Notes: generated from the sequence alone by a model not told the origin. A stretch of DNA of 64,000 nt from Alphaproteobacteria bacterium (GCA_030424645.1 JAUHWP010000003.1:1-64000), one strand, 5' to 3'. Positions 42,682-53,083 are shown, numbered from the stretch's first letter. Numbers and translations: made by a program.

Positions 42682-43183
42682 AAGCAGGATCAATGAACCC
42701 GGCCCCAAAGCCGGTGACAAGGAAACCAAAACCGAGGCGAAGGCTGACAAGCCTGCATCCTCCGCCCCGGCCGTTCCGCCCGCACCGTCGTCGGCTGCCC
42801 CGAAGGTCAAGCCGCCCGCATCCACCCTGTCCTCGGACCTGGTGATCAAGGGCGACGTCAAGTCGACCGGCGACATCCTGGTCGAAGGCACGGTGGAAGG
42901 CGACATTCGCGCCCACCAGCTGACCATTGGCGAAACCGCCACCGTGAAGGGTGAGGTCGTCGGCGATGACGTTGTGATCAACGGTCGCATCATTGGCCGC
43001 CTGCGTGGTCTGAAGGTGCGCCTGACCTCGTCGGCCCGTGTGGAAGGCGACATCATCCACAAAACCATCGCCATCGAAAGCGGTGCGCATTTCGAAGGTT
43101 CTGTGCAGCGTCAGGATGACCCGCTGGGCGGTGCCAAACCCGCACCACAAGCCCCGGCCGCGCCGAAATCCGACAACGGCTGA
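42671..43183 (+). CDS. bactofilin family protein
   Basis: SDLVIKGDVKSTGDILVEGTVEGDIRAHQLTIGETATVKGEVVGDDVVINGRIIG; overlaps the M23 gene by 11 bp. Confidence 0.93.
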   Translation: MFSKSRINEPGPKAGDKETKTEAKADKPASSAPAVPPAPSSAAPKVKPPASTLSSDLVIKGDVKSTGDILVEGTVEGDIRAHQLTIGETATVKGEVVGDDVVINGRIIGRLRGLKVRLTSSARVEGDIIHKTIAIESGAHFEGSVQRQDDPLGGAKPAPQAPAAPKSDNG

Positions 43184-43207
43184 GCCGGATCGCAGCTTCG
43201 AACGAAC

Positions 43208-43230
43208 AAGGCCGCCCATCGGGCGGCCTT
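43208..43230 (+). terminator. terminator after bactofilin
   Basis: AAGGCCGCCC-ATC-GGGCGGCCTT perfect stem. Confidence 0.78.
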
Positions 43231-43275
43231 CTATTTTCAAGCATGGCGTAGGATCCCAATCCTTGCCGCATCTGC

Positions 43276-44064
43276 CTAATCTTCGAAGCTCATGACGCGG
43301 CGATACAGATGCCAAGTGGCGTGGCCCAGGATCGGCAGCACCACGAACAGGCCCAGAAAAAACGGCAGCATCCCGATCAGCATCAGGATCGCGATCACCA
43401 GCCCCCACCCCACCATCGGCACCAGGTTCTGCAAGACCGACTGGAACGAATAAATCATCGCCGTGATGAAATCCAATTCGCGATCCAAAAGCATCGGCAG
43501 GCTGGTGACGGTCAGCGAGAACAGGCAAAAGGCCAACACCGCCCCGACCGCCGTGCCCACGATCAGCATGGTGATCCCGTTCCGGTTCATGAGCGCATCC
43601 TGCCAGTTCGAGGTGATGTTGGTCAGCGGCTCTAGCCCCATGAAGATGGCAAAGACCAGATGGGCCACGAACACCCAGAACATGAAGATCATGATGATCA
43701 CCATGGCGATGGACGGGAACTGCCGATCCTTCTGGTTGAACACCACCCCCAACACCTGCGCCCAGTCCAGCGCCTCTCCGGCCTCAAGGCGTCGGCTGAC
43801 CTCGTAGAGGCCGACAGCGAGGAACGGGGCCAGCAACGGGAAGCCCAACGCGACGGGGATGATCCAGTAACTTTGATCCAGCACGTCAAGCTGCAGATAG
43901 ATCACGATCCCCATGATCACATAAAACCCGGCAAAGAACAGACCGAAGGCCGGCGCGCGCGTGAAATCATGAAGTCCTGCCTTCAACGCGGCGATGATAT
44001 CCGCAAAGCCGATGGTTTCGATGCTTGGGGGCGCAGAGGCCTCCAGGTGAGTTGAGTCAGACAT
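43276..44064 (-). CDS. DUF2189 domain-containing membrane protein
   Basis: DIIAALKAGLHDFTRAPAFGLFFAGFYVIMGIVIY; multiple TM; LGHATWHLYRRVM C-terminus. Confidence 0.85.
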   Translation of the reverse strand: MSDSTHLEASAPPSIETIGFADIIAALKAGLHDFTRAPAFGLFFAGFYVIMGIVIYLQLDVLDQSYWIIPVALGFPLLAPFLAVGLYEVSRRLEAGEALDWAQVLGVVFNQKDRQFPSIAMVIIMIFMFWVFVAHLVFAIFMGLEPLTNITSNWQDALMNRNGITMLIVGTAVGAVLAFCLFSLTVTSLPMLLDRELDFITAMIYSFQSVLQNLVPMVGWGLVIAILMLIGMLPFFLGLFVVLPILGHATWHLYRRVMSFED

Positions 44065-44289
44065 ATCTCCTCCGTCGCCTGTCGTTGCGGGTTCGCGCGC
44101 GTGACATGAGTTTTGCGGCTTGCACATGATCCGTCAAGTTAATGAATGTGTTAAAGTCTTTGCCGGGTCCATGCCCGGTTCATGATTGTCCCCGCACGGC
44201 AAAATTCGTGCTAAGATCGCAACCACACGACCTTTACGGTCGATACACAAGCCATATTATTCGTCACGCCGAACGAAGGAAGTTTCTTC

Positions 44290-45093
44290 ATGTCCGTATT
44301 CAGAACGCTCTCAGCGACGGGATTTATCTTTGCCCTGACCGTCGCGACCGCCACCGCAGCCCCCTGCGGCAACAATGCCAACGGGTTTGAAAGCTGGAAG
44401 GCCGCATTTGCCAAAGACGCAAAGGCCGCCGGGGTCGGCCAACGCGGATTGCAGGCGCTGGCCTCGGCGCGCTATTCGACCTCGACCATCCAGGCCGACC
44501 GCAACCAGAGGTCATTCAAATATTCCCTGTCCAAGTTCATGGCGGTGCGCGGGGCCGACACCATCGTGGCGCAGGGCCGCAAACGCAAGGCGGGCAATCC
44601 GGGGTTCTATCAATCGCTGGAAAAACATTTCGGCGTGCCCGCCGGTGTCCTGCTGGCCATCCACGGGATGGAGACCGGCTTTGGCGGCTTCATGGGCGAC
44701 ACGCCCGTGGTCTCGGCGATCACCACGCTGGCCTATGATTGCCGCCGCCCGCAGTTTTTCACCCCGCACGCCATCGGCGCGCTGAAACTGGTGGATCGCG
44801 GCACGATCACTGCCAACACGCGTGGCGCAAAGCACGGTGAATTGGGTCATACGCAGTTCCTGCCGGGCAATGCCTATACCTATGGCATAGATGCCTCAGG
44901 CGACGGGCGCGTGGACCTTTACAACCTTGCCGATGCGCTGGCCTCGACCGCCAATTTCCTGCGCAAGAAAGGCTGGAAACCCGGCAGGGGCTATCAGGAA
45001 GGTCAGACCAACTTCCGCGTGATCAAGGAATGGAACGCGGCCAGTGTCTATCAGCAGGCGATTGCGATCATGGGCGCGCGGATTGACGGCTGA
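44290..45093 (+). CDS. lytic murein transglycosylase (MltB-like)
   Basis: Signal peptide; GVPAGVLLAIHGMETGFGGFMGDTPVVSAITTLAYDCRR; ELGHTQFLPGNAYTYGID. Confidence 0.92.
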   Translation: MSVFRTLSATGFIFALTVATATAAPCGNNANGFESWKAAFAKDAKAAGVGQRGLQALASARYSTSTIQADRNQRSFKYSLSKFMAVRGADTIVAQGRKRKAGNPGFYQSLEKHFGVPAGVLLAIHGMETGFGGFMGDTPVVSAITTLAYDCRRPQFFTPHAIGALKLVDRGTITANTRGAKHGELGHTQFLPGNAYTYGIDASGDGRVDLYNLADALASTANFLRKKGWKPGRGYQEGQTNFRVIKEWNAASVYQQAIAIMGARIDG

Positions 45094-45095
45094 TA

Positions 45096-45210
45096 ACAGC
45101 GTTTCGAGATTAAGCTGGATCACAGCTTGATTTCGAAACGCCCACGACATCAATAGGGTCCGAGCGTTTCGAAGTATCGTTGTGCATAAACGACAAATCG
45201 AAACGCTTTA
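45096..45210. repeat. 115-bp two-hairpin intergenic repeat, copy 2
   Basis: GCGTTTCG..CGAAACGC hairpin followed by GCGTTTCGA..TCGAAACGCTTTA hairpin; same layout as 33429-33543. Confidence 0.8.
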
Positions 45211-45231
45211 GTCGTCGGCATTCGCCGCTTG

Positions 45232-46359
45232 TCAGTCGTCGGCATTCGCCTCGGCGCGCGACTTCCCGGCCACATCCTGCGCCAGAACGGCGGCCATGAA
45301 CGCGCCCAGATCGCCGTCCAGAACCCCCTTGGTGTCCGAGGTTTCATGCCCCGTGCGCAGGTCTTTCACCATCTGATAGGGTTGCAGCACGTAAGACCGG
45401 ATCTGGTTGCCCCACCCCGCGTCACCCTTGCTTTCATGGGCTTCATTGATCGCGGCGTTGCGGCGATCCAGTTCCATCTGATACAGCCGCGATTTCAGCG
45501 CCTTCATGGCGATGTCGCGGTTCTGGTGCTGGGACTTCTCGGAACTCGTGGTCACGATACCGGTCGGGATGTGGGTGATCCGCACCGCCGAGTCGGTCGT
45601 GTTCACGTGCTGACCACCGGCACCGGACGAGCGGTAGGTGTCGATGCGGATGTCCGCCGGGTTCACCTCGATCTCGATATTGTCGTCCACCACCGGATAG
45701 ACCCAGACCGAGCTGAAAGAGGTATGCCGCTTGGCAGCCGAGTCATAAGGCGAGATGCGCACCAGACGATGCACGCCGCTTTCCGATTTCAGCCAGCCAT
45801 ACGCATTGTGCCCGGAAATCTTGTAGGCTGCGGATTTGATCCCCGCCTCGTCGCCCGCGCTTTCCGACTGAAGTTCGACCTTATAGCCCTGCTTCTCCGC
45901 CCAGCGGACATACATGCGCGCCAGCATCGACGCCCAGTCGCAGCTTTCCGTGCCGCCCGCGCCAGCGTTGATTTCCAGAAACGTATCGTTCGAGTCCGCT
46001 TCGCCGTCCAGCAGCGCCTCCAACTCGGCGGCGGCGGCTTTTTCGACCAGCCGGGCAATCGCGGCTTCGGCATCCGCGACGACCTCATCATCTTCTTCCA
46101 TTTCACCCAGTTCGATCAGGTCGATATTATCCTGAAGGTCCTGCGCCATGGCCTTGTAACTGTTGACGGAATCCAAAAGCGCCTGACGTTCGCGCATCAG
46201 CTTCTGCGCCCGCTCGGGATCGTTCCACAGGTCCGGGTCTTCGGTCATCGCGTTGAATTCCTCCAACCGATGTTCCGCCGTGTCCCAACCGATCCGCTGA
46301 CGCAACAGCGCCAGAGATTTCTCGATTGCGTCAACGTTGTTCTGAGCCTCTGCCCGCAT
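45232..46359 (-). CDS. prfB: peptide chain release factor 2
   Basis: [56 protein letters not shown]; start trimmed to 46359. Confidence 0.95.
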   Translation of the reverse strand: MRAEAQNNVDAIEKSLALLRQRIGWDTAEHRLEEFNAMTEDPDLWNDPERAQKLMRERQALLDSVNSYKAMAQDLQDNIDLIELGEMEEDDEVVADAEAAIARLVEKAAAAELEALLDGEADSNDTFLEINAGAGGTESCDWASMLARMYVRWAEKQGYKVELQSESAGDEAGIKSAAYKISGHNAYGWLKSESGVHRLVRISPYDSAAKRHTSFSSVWVYPVVDDNIEIEVNPADIRIDTYRSSGAGGQHVNTTDSAVRITHIPTGIVTTSSEKSQHQNRDIAMKALKSRLYQMELDRRNAAINEAHESKGDAGWGNQIRSYVLQPYQMVKDLRTGHETSDTKGVLDGDLGAFMAAVLAQDVAGKSRAEANADD

Positions 46360-46451
46360 GGGTGCGTCCCTTGTCCGAAAACCTGCCCCCCGCAATATCA
46401 ACAGGGGCGCGGATGGGCAAGACGTGGCCCTCGGGCCGAGACCCTAAAACG

Positions 46452-47561
46452 TCACCCCCGCATTGTCACCCCGTCATGGAAGATTTGCAGCTTGGCGGGG
46501 TCGGCGGTCAGCTTCACCACCTTGTTTTTCAGGTCATCATGGATGCCCGGCACCTTGGCGATCAGGTGGGTCTGGTTGGCGCTGTCCGCCCCCTCGCCCA
46601 CCGACATCTTCGAGGGGATGTAGAGCAGCGTGACCTCTCCCAGCGCTTCGACGATCTCGACCGTCCCGGTGAAGATCGCCTCGCCCTCGGTCTGCACGAA
46701 GTCCTCGGGCCGCACGCCAAGGTTCACGACCTTGCCCAACTCGGCGTCGGTGGTGGCAATATCGGTGCGCGCGACGCCGCCTGCATCCAGCGTCACCTCG
46801 GTCTGGGCGCCCGTTGCGGTGATCTTGCCGGGCAGCAGGTTCATGGCGGGCGAGCCGATGAACTGCGCCACAAACTCGGTGCGGGGGCGTTCGTAAAGCT
46901 CCAGCGGGCTGCCGACCTGCGCGATGCCCTTGTTGGCCAGCACCACGATCCGGTCGGCCAGCGTCATCGCCTCGACCTGATCATGGGTCACATAGATCAT
47001 CGTGCTGTCCGGCATTGCCTCTTTCAGTTGCGAAATCTCGATCCGGGTCGCGACACGCAGCGCGGCGTCGAGATTCGACAGCGGTTCATCGAACAGATAG
47101 ACCTTGGGGTCGCGCACGATGGCCCGCCCGATGGCAACCCGCTGCCGCTGCCCGCCGGACAGCGCCTTTGGCAGACGGTCCAGATAGGGCTCAAGCTGAA
47201 GCGCCTTGGCGGCCTTGTCGACGGCGGCGTCAATCTCGGCTTTCGGTTTCCTGGCGATGTTCAGGGCAAAGGCCATGTTGTCGCGCACGGTCATGTGCGG
47301 ATAAAGCGCATAGGACTGGAACACCATCGCGATCCCGCGCTGGCTGGGCGGCACGTCGTTCACCACCTGACCGTCGATTTCCAGCGTGCCATCGGTGAAC
47401 TTTTCCAGCCCTGCGATCATCCGCAACAGCGTGGACTTGCCACAGCCCGAGGGGCCGACGAACACGATCAACTCGCCGGTCGCGATGTCGAGGTTGATGT
47501 CACGCAGGACATTCACCTTGCCATAGGTCTTGACGACATCCGTCAGTTTCAGATCGGCCAT
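46452..47561 (-). CDS. aglK: sugar ABC transporter ATP-binding protein (alpha-glucoside)
   Basis: Walker A GPSGCGKSTLLRMIAGLE; LSGGQRQRVAIGRAIVRDPKVYLFDEPLSNLDA; last gene of agl cluster. Confidence 0.9.
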   Translation of the reverse strand: MADLKLTDVVKTYGKVNVLRDINLDIATGELIVFVGPSGCGKSTLLRMIAGLEKFTDGTLEIDGQVVNDVPPSQRGIAMVFQSYALYPHMTVRDNMAFALNIARKPKAEIDAAVDKAAKALQLEPYLDRLPKALSGGQRQRVAIGRAIVRDPKVYLFDEPLSNLDAALRVATRIEISQLKEAMPDSTMIYVTHDQVEAMTLADRIVVLANKGIAQVGSPLELYERPRTEFVAQFIGSPAMNLLPGKITATGAQTEVTLDAGGVARTDIATTDAELGKVVNLGVRPEDFVQTEGEAIFTGTVEIVEALGEVTLLYIPSKMSVGEGADSANQTHLIAKVPGIHDDLKNKVVKLTADPAKLQIFHDGVTMRG

Positions 47562-49220
47562 TTACGCGTCCCCCTTGGGTTTCATCACCAACGACTGCCA
47601 CGCCCCAAGGGCATGTGTCCCGCTACCAGACAACGTGATCTTTTCGTCTTCCACCGACACCCAGTCGCCGTCCGGCAAGGTGACGGTCTGGTCATCGGCA
47701 CCGATGTTGAACATGCACAGGTAGTGCGCATCGCCCAGACGTCGATGGAACATCAGCACGTCACCGTCCACGCGCATCTCCTCCATCCTGCCCTGCGCGA
47801 GCGCCGGGTGCGCCCGCCGAAGCGCAATGACATGCCGATAGTGATGCAACAGCGCCTGATCATCCTGTTCGGCCACGGCCACGGCGTTGCGCAAATGCTC
47901 GGACGCCACGGGAAGCCATGGTTTCGCCGCTGTCGTAAACCCGCCATTTGAGTTCGATGCGTCCCAAACCATTGGCGTGCGACATCCGTCACGACCCTTG
48001 AATTCCGGCCAGAACTCGATGCCATAGGGGTCTTGCAGGTCCTCGAATGACACATCCGCCTCGGTCAGGCCAAGCTCTTCGCCCTGATAGATGCAGGCCG
48101 ATCCGCGCAGGCACATCAGAAGCGTTGCAAACAGTTTCTGCGCCTCCTGCGTCAGGTTCCAGCGGGTCGCGTGGCGCATCACGTCATGGTTGGAATAGGC
48201 CCAGCAGGCCCAGCCATCCTTGGCCACGCGGGCCACATGCGCCATCAGGTCCGCGATGCTGGCGGCGTCGGGTTGGTCGCCGGACAACAGTTCGAACGCG
48301 TAACACATCTGCACCAGATCGTCGCCAGCGGTGTATTCGCCCATGATCTCAAGCCCGCGTTGGGCATCGCCCACTTCGCCCACGGCAGCCGCGCCATAGG
48401 GGTTCATTACGGCCCGCAGCTTGCGCAGGAACTCCAGCGTTTCCGGGCGGTTCTTGTCGTAAAGATGCTGTTGGTGGTTATACGGGTTCACCGCGGGGGC
48501 GATGGTGTTGTTGCGATCTTCGGGTGCCAGTGCCGGGTTGTCGCGCAACCGGGCGTCATGGGTATAGAAATTGATCGTATCCAGCCGGAACCCGTCAACG
48601 CCACGTTCCAGCCAGAACCGGGCGACATCCAGCAGCGCATCCTGCACCGCAGGTTCGTGGAAGTTCAGGTCCGGTTGCGACACAAGGAAATTGTGCAGGT
48701 AATACTGGCAGCGCCGCGCATCCCACGTCCAGGCCGACCCGCCGAAGATCGACAGCCAGTTGTTGGGCGGCGTGCCATCCGGTTTGGCATCGGCCCAGAC
48801 ATACCAGTTGGCCTTGTCATTATCCCGGTCGGCCCGGCTTTCGGCAAACCACGGGTGCTGGTCCGAACTGTGGCTCAGCACAAGGTCGATCATCACCTTC
48901 AGGCCCAGACCATGCGCCCCCCGCACCAGCGCATCGAAATCGGCCAGTGTCCCGAACATCGGGTCCACGTCGCAGTAATCGGCCACGTCATAGCCGAAAT
49001 CCTTCATCGGCGAGGTGAAGAAGGGCGAGATCCAGATCGCGTCCACCCCAAGGCTGGCAATATAGGGCAAACGCCGCGTGATCCCGCGCAAATCGCCGAT
49101 CCCGTCGCCGGTATCGTCCTGAAAGCTGCGCGGATAGATCTGATAGATCACCGCCCCGCGCCACCAGTCGGCGGGTTTTTCCAGATGGGTCAGATCACGT
49201 TTCGTGACAGTTGCGTTCAT
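47562..49220 (-). CDS. aglA: alpha-glucosidase (GH13)
   Basis: WWRGAVIYQIYPRSFQDDTGDGIGDLRGI; DGFRLDTINFY; GH13 motifs. Confidence 0.93.
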   Translation of the reverse strand: MNATVTKRDLTHLEKPADWWRGAVIYQIYPRSFQDDTGDGIGDLRGITRRLPYIASLGVDAIWISPFFTSPMKDFGYDVADYCDVDPMFGTLADFDALVRGAHGLGLKVMIDLVLSHSSDQHPWFAESRADRDNDKANWYVWADAKPDGTPPNNWLSIFGGSAWTWDARRCQYYLHNFLVSQPDLNFHEPAVQDALLDVARFWLERGVDGFRLDTINFYTHDARLRDNPALAPEDRNNTIAPAVNPYNHQQHLYDKNRPETLEFLRKLRAVMNPYGAAAVGEVGDAQRGLEIMGEYTAGDDLVQMCYAFELLSGDQPDAASIADLMAHVARVAKDGWACWAYSNHDVMRHATRWNLTQEAQKLFATLLMCLRGSACIYQGEELGLTEADVSFEDLQDPYGIEFWPEFKGRDGCRTPMVWDASNSNGGFTTAAKPWLPVASEHLRNAVAVAEQDDQALLHHYRHVIALRRAHPALAQGRMEEMRVDGDVLMFHRRLGDAHYLCMFNIGADDQTVTLPDGDWVSVEDEKITLSGSGTHALGAWQSLVMKPKGDA

Positions 49221-49223
49221 GTC

Positions 49224-50357
49224 TCAGCCCCCTTTGACCGAGCCGGCCAGAAGACCGCGCACAAGATAGCGTTGTAGTGAAAAGAAGACGGCGATCGGCA
49301 CCGCAATGGACACGAAGGCTGACGCCGCAAGGATTTCCCAATCCCCCCCGCGCGAGCCCAGAAGGTCGACGATACGACCGGTCATCACGACCTGATCCTC
49401 GCCGGTGCCAAGGAACACCTTGGCCACCAGAAGGTCGTTCCAGACCCACAGGAACTGGAAGATCGCAAACGACGCCAGCGCCGGGAAGCTGAGCGGCAGG
49501 ATGATCTTGCGGAAGATCGCGAAATCCGAGGCGCCATCAACACGGGCACTTTCGATGATCTCGCCCGGCAGTCCGACCATGTAGTTGCGTAACAGGAACA
49601 CCGCCAGTGGCAGGCCGAACCCCGTATGCGCCAGCCAGATGCCCAGATACCCCTTCCCGATGCCGATATTGTTGTGCAGTTTCAGAAGCGGGATGAAGGC
49701 GACCTGCAACGGCACGACCAGCAGGCCGACGATGCCCGCGATCAGAAGCGCACGACCCGGCATTTCCATCCACGCCAGCGCATAGGCGGCGAACGCGGCC
49801 ACAAGGATCGGGATGATCGTGGCAGGGATCGTCACCGTCAGCGTGTTCAGAAGCGCCTTGCCCATCCCTTCGGCAAACAGCACCTCGCGGTAATTGTCGA
49901 GCGTGAAACCGGGTGGACTCTCGGCCCGCACGAACAGGCGCTGGCCGCGGCTGCCCGACGGTTGTTCGCGATAGGTGATCTGGTAATCGCCGTTCTGGTC
50001 CACCGTGATTTCGTGACCCTGTGCATGGGTCGCGATCTCGCCCGGTGCGAACGCCTCTGGCTCGCGCGAGGTGATGCCGAAGGCGGTGACGGTGCCGTCG
50101 CCCGTGTCGAAAACATTGCCGGTAATGATCCAGTCGCTTCCGTTCTGCACCGCATTATCCGGGGCATCCGCCCGCACGATGACGTTTTGTTCGGACGCTG
50201 ACAGCGCGGTCCACCAGCCCGAGGTCGAAATCGCGTCGCGATCCCGGAACGAACTGACCAGAAGGCCGAAGGTCGGGATGATCCACAACAGGACCAGAAA
50301 CCCGACGGCCAGGTTGACCGCCCATGTCAGGCGGGATTTGGTGCCAGCCATTTCCAT
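49224..50357 (-). CDS. aglG: carbohydrate ABC transporter permease
   Basis: EIIESARVDGASDFAIFRKIILPLSFPALASFAIFQFLWVWND binding-protein-dependent permease loop. Confidence 0.9.
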   Translation of the reverse strand: MEMAGTKSRLTWAVNLAVGFLVLLWIIPTFGLLVSSFRDRDAISTSGWWTALSASEQNVIVRADAPDNAVQNGSDWIITGNVFDTGDGTVTAFGITSREPEAFAPGEIATHAQGHEITVDQNGDYQITYREQPSGSRGQRLFVRAESPPGFTLDNYREVLFAEGMGKALLNTLTVTIPATIIPILVAAFAAYALAWMEMPGRALLIAGIVGLLVVPLQVAFIPLLKLHNNIGIGKGYLGIWLAHTGFGLPLAVFLLRNYMVGLPGEIIESARVDGASDFAIFRKIILPLSFPALASFAIFQFLWVWNDLLVAKVFLGTGEDQVVMTGRIVDLLGSRGGDWEILAASAFVSIAVPIAVFFSLQRYLVRGLLAGSVKGG

Positions 50358-51352
50358 CAGCGGTTCTCCTTATGGGCATTCGAGATGTTCCAGATCATCA
50401 CCGGTGTCACCAGAAGCATGATCACCATGACAATGGCCGACCCGCGCCCGAAATCCGGCGATCCGCGAAACATCCAGTCATACATGAGGTTGGCCAGAAC
50501 CTGCGTGCCCCACTGGCCGTTGGTCATGGCAAACACGATGTCGAACACCTTCAACACCGTCACGGTAATGGTGGTCCAGACCACGGCGATCGTGCCCCAG
50601 ATCTGCGGAATCTTGATCTTGAAGAAGATCTGAAGCGGCGTCGCCCCGTCCAGATAGGCCGCTTCGATGGTTTCTTCGCTGATGCCCTTCAGGGCGGCAG
50701 ACAGGATCACCATGGCAAAGCCGGTCTGGATCCAGATCAGGATCACCATCAGGAACAGGTTGTTCCAGAATGGCACGGTGATCCAGGCCTGCGCATCGCC
50801 ACCTAAGCTTTCGACAACCGCGTTCAGAAGCCCGATCTGTTCGCCCTGGTTTTCACCGCGATAATCATAGATGAATTTCCAGATGACCGAGGCACCGACG
50901 AAGCTGATCGCCATCGGCATGAAGATCAGGCTTTGCGCGACCGATCCCCATTTGATCCGGTCCGTCAGCCCGGCTGAAATCAACCCGAAAAAGGTCGAGG
51001 CCGCAGGCACGATGACCAGCCACAGCAGGTTATTGCCAAGGCTTTCGCGAAACTTGTCGTCGCCCGCAAGCCAGACATAATTGTCCGCCCCGATGAAGTT
51101 CCCGCGCGTATCGCGCAGCGACAGGAAAAAGGTCGAGAACACCGGATAGACAAGATAGAGCGCCAGAACCAGAAGTGCAGGCAGCACGAACAGCCATGGC
51201 CGGATCGCGTTGGCCTTGTTGATATTGGCGCCCGCATTCGGGCCGCTGGCCGGAAGCATCCGGTCCAGGATGATATTCGAGAAATAGAAGTAGGCGACAC
51301 ATCCAAATACGCCCACGACGATCGTCGAAACCGCGAAAAGCAGCTGGTCCAT
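50357..51352 (-). CDS. aglF: carbohydrate ABC transporter permease
   Basis: EETIEAAYLDGATPLQIFFKIKIPQIWGTIAVVWTTITVTVLKVFDIVF permease loop; ATGA-type overlap with aglG. Confidence 0.9.
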   Translation of the reverse strand: MDQLLFAVSTIVVGVFGCVAYFYFSNIILDRMLPASGPNAGANINKANAIRPWLFVLPALLVLALYLVYPVFSTFFLSLRDTRGNFIGADNYVWLAGDDKFRESLGNNLLWLVIVPAASTFFGLISAGLTDRIKWGSVAQSLIFMPMAISFVGASVIWKFIYDYRGENQGEQIGLLNAVVESLGGDAQAWITVPFWNNLFLMVILIWIQTGFAMVILSAALKGISEETIEAAYLDGATPLQIFFKIKIPQIWGTIAVVWTTITVTVLKVFDIVFAMTNGQWGTQVLANLMYDWMFRGSPDFGRGSAIVMVIMLLVTPVMIWNISNAHKENR

Positions 51353-51443
51353 GACATCCCCCCATCACCGGCTAACGGTCAGTCGTTTCTGTCGGGATCC
51401 GGCCACCGACGGCGGCCGAACCCCATGGTGCAGTAAGAGGTTT

Positions 51444-52796
51444 CTATTTGATGCTGTCCCAGGTTGCCTGTATCGACGCGGCCACTTCGGCGGCATCTTT
51501 GCCCCCGGCATAATCGACCATGCCGGTCCAGAACGCACCGGTGCCGATGGCGCCGGGCATCAGGTCGGACCCGTCAAACCGGAACGTGTCCGCGTTCAGC
51601 AGGATATCGTTCATCTTGGCGACGGTGGGATCGGTGTAAACCTCGGTGTTCACGCCCTTATGCGGGGTCAGGAAGCCCTTTTGCGCCATCCATATTTCAT
51701 GCGCAATCGGGGATTTCAGGAACTCCATGAACGCCTGCGCCCCGGCGGAATCGCTGGTCACGCCCCAAACCGTGCCAGCGCCCAGAACGGGTTTGCCAAG
51801 GTCCTTTTCAGCGTAGGCCGGGAAATAGAAGAAATCCGCATCCACGCCCACTTCGGTCCCTTCCGGGAAGAAGGTCGGAATGAAGCTGGCCTGACGGTGC
51901 ATGTAACATTGCGGCGGCGAGGCGAACAGGCCTTGCGGACTGTCGCGGAAATCGGTGGTCGCAACCGCCCCCGCTCCACCCGAAACATAGGCGTCGTTGC
52001 GGGCAAAGGCACCGAACTCCTCGATCGCGGCAATCACTTTGGGGTCGTCGAATTTCAATTCGTTCGTCGTCCAGGCGTCATAGTCCTCGGGCGTATTGAT
52101 GCGCAGCATCATGTCTTCGACCCAGTCGGTCGCAGGCCAGCCGGTCGCACCGCCCGACCCCAAACCGATGCACCATGGCACTTCGCCATCGGCCACGATC
52201 TGATCGGTCAGCGCCTTCAGCTCTTCCATCGTCTGCGGCACCTCATATCCCGCATCCTCGAAGTTTTCGGGCACATACCAGACCAAGGATTTCACATCGA
52301 CCTTGTAGAAGAAACCATAAAGCGCCTCGGCCCCGTCAGCCCCGGCATAGGTGCCAAGATCGACCCAGCTTTGCCCGGCGGCGTAATTGTCGCGAATCCA
52401 GTCGCCGGTTTCTGCGGGCAACGGCGCCAATAGCCCCTTCGACGCCAGATCGGCCGCCAGACCCGGTTGCGGAAAGATCGCGATGTTGGGCGGGCTGCCA
52501 GCCTCGGCGTCGATAACGATCTGCTGTTCGAAACTGTCAGACCCGGCATATTCGACATCCGCACCGGTTGCGTCCTCGAAATAGGCGATGACGCTTTCAA
52601 TCAGCTCCTTGTCCGGGCCAAGCCACGGGCCAAGGATCGAAATGCTTTCGCCCGACAGGTCCACCGCCTTCAGGGCCTCGTAACTGTCCCAGCTGAACGC
52701 CCCCTCGCCGGGCGCGAACTTCAGTTGCGCCTGGGCTTGTGTCGTGCCCGCCACCAGCGCCAGCATTGCCGCACTTGCGTAAAATACGTGTTTCAT
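51444..52796 (-). CDS. aglE: alpha-glucoside ABC transporter substrate-binding protein
   Basis: MKHVFYASAAMLALVAGTTQAQAQ signal peptide; ESVIAYFEDATGADVEYAGSDSFEQQIVIDAEAGSPPNIAIFPQPG; start trimmed to 52796. Confidence 0.92.
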   Translation of the reverse strand: MKHVFYASAAMLALVAGTTQAQAQLKFAPGEGAFSWDSYEALKAVDLSGESISILGPWLGPDKELIESVIAYFEDATGADVEYAGSDSFEQQIVIDAEAGSPPNIAIFPQPGLAADLASKGLLAPLPAETGDWIRDNYAAGQSWVDLGTYAGADGAEALYGFFYKVDVKSLVWYVPENFEDAGYEVPQTMEELKALTDQIVADGEVPWCIGLGSGGATGWPATDWVEDMMLRINTPEDYDAWTTNELKFDDPKVIAAIEEFGAFARNDAYVSGGAGAVATTDFRDSPQGLFASPPQCYMHRQASFIPTFFPEGTEVGVDADFFYFPAYAEKDLGKPVLGAGTVWGVTSDSAGAQAFMEFLKSPIAHEIWMAQKGFLTPHKGVNTEVYTDPTVAKMNDILLNADTFRFDGSDLMPGAIGTGAFWTGMVDYAGGKDAAEVAASIQATWDSIK

Positions 52797-52914
52797 TGTT
52801 CCTCCCAATGGTCCGGCCGGACCTCCCAGGTTTTGAGGTCGACCAACCGACCCCGACGCCAGACGCGCCCGATGACTGCGCCAAAGAAAACAGGCGATAG
52901 ATTCGCCGCTTTTC

Positions 52915-52926
52915 CAAAGCGCTTTG
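52915..52926. promoter_or_regulatory. LacI-type operator 1 (aglE side)
   Basis: CAAAGCGCTTTG perfect palindrome within TCCAAAGCGCTTTGAA. Confidence 0.85.
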
Positions 52927-53071
52927 AATATCCCAAACTCGCGCAGAAACACCCACCTGTCAACAATGATGTTAGCGCAAACGTAAATCTCGCATATTTT
53001 TGTTATTTTCAATGTTAATTTCAATTCTTCCTTTGACGCTTCGACCAGCCCCCGGTAACGTCTATGCAATC

Positions 53072-53083
53072 CAAAGCGCTTTG
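53072..53083. promoter_or_regulatory. LacI-type operator 2 (aglR side)
   Basis: Same 16-mer TCCAAAGCGCTTTGAA, ending 16 bp before the aglR ATG. Confidence 0.85.

Noticed and set aside
40963-43074. 703-aa minus-strand ORF
   Set aside because: Antisense to DUF455, M23 and bactofilin genes, which are well supported.
46326-47951. 541-aa plus-strand ORF
   Set aside because: Antisense to aglK and the end of aglA; shadow ORF.
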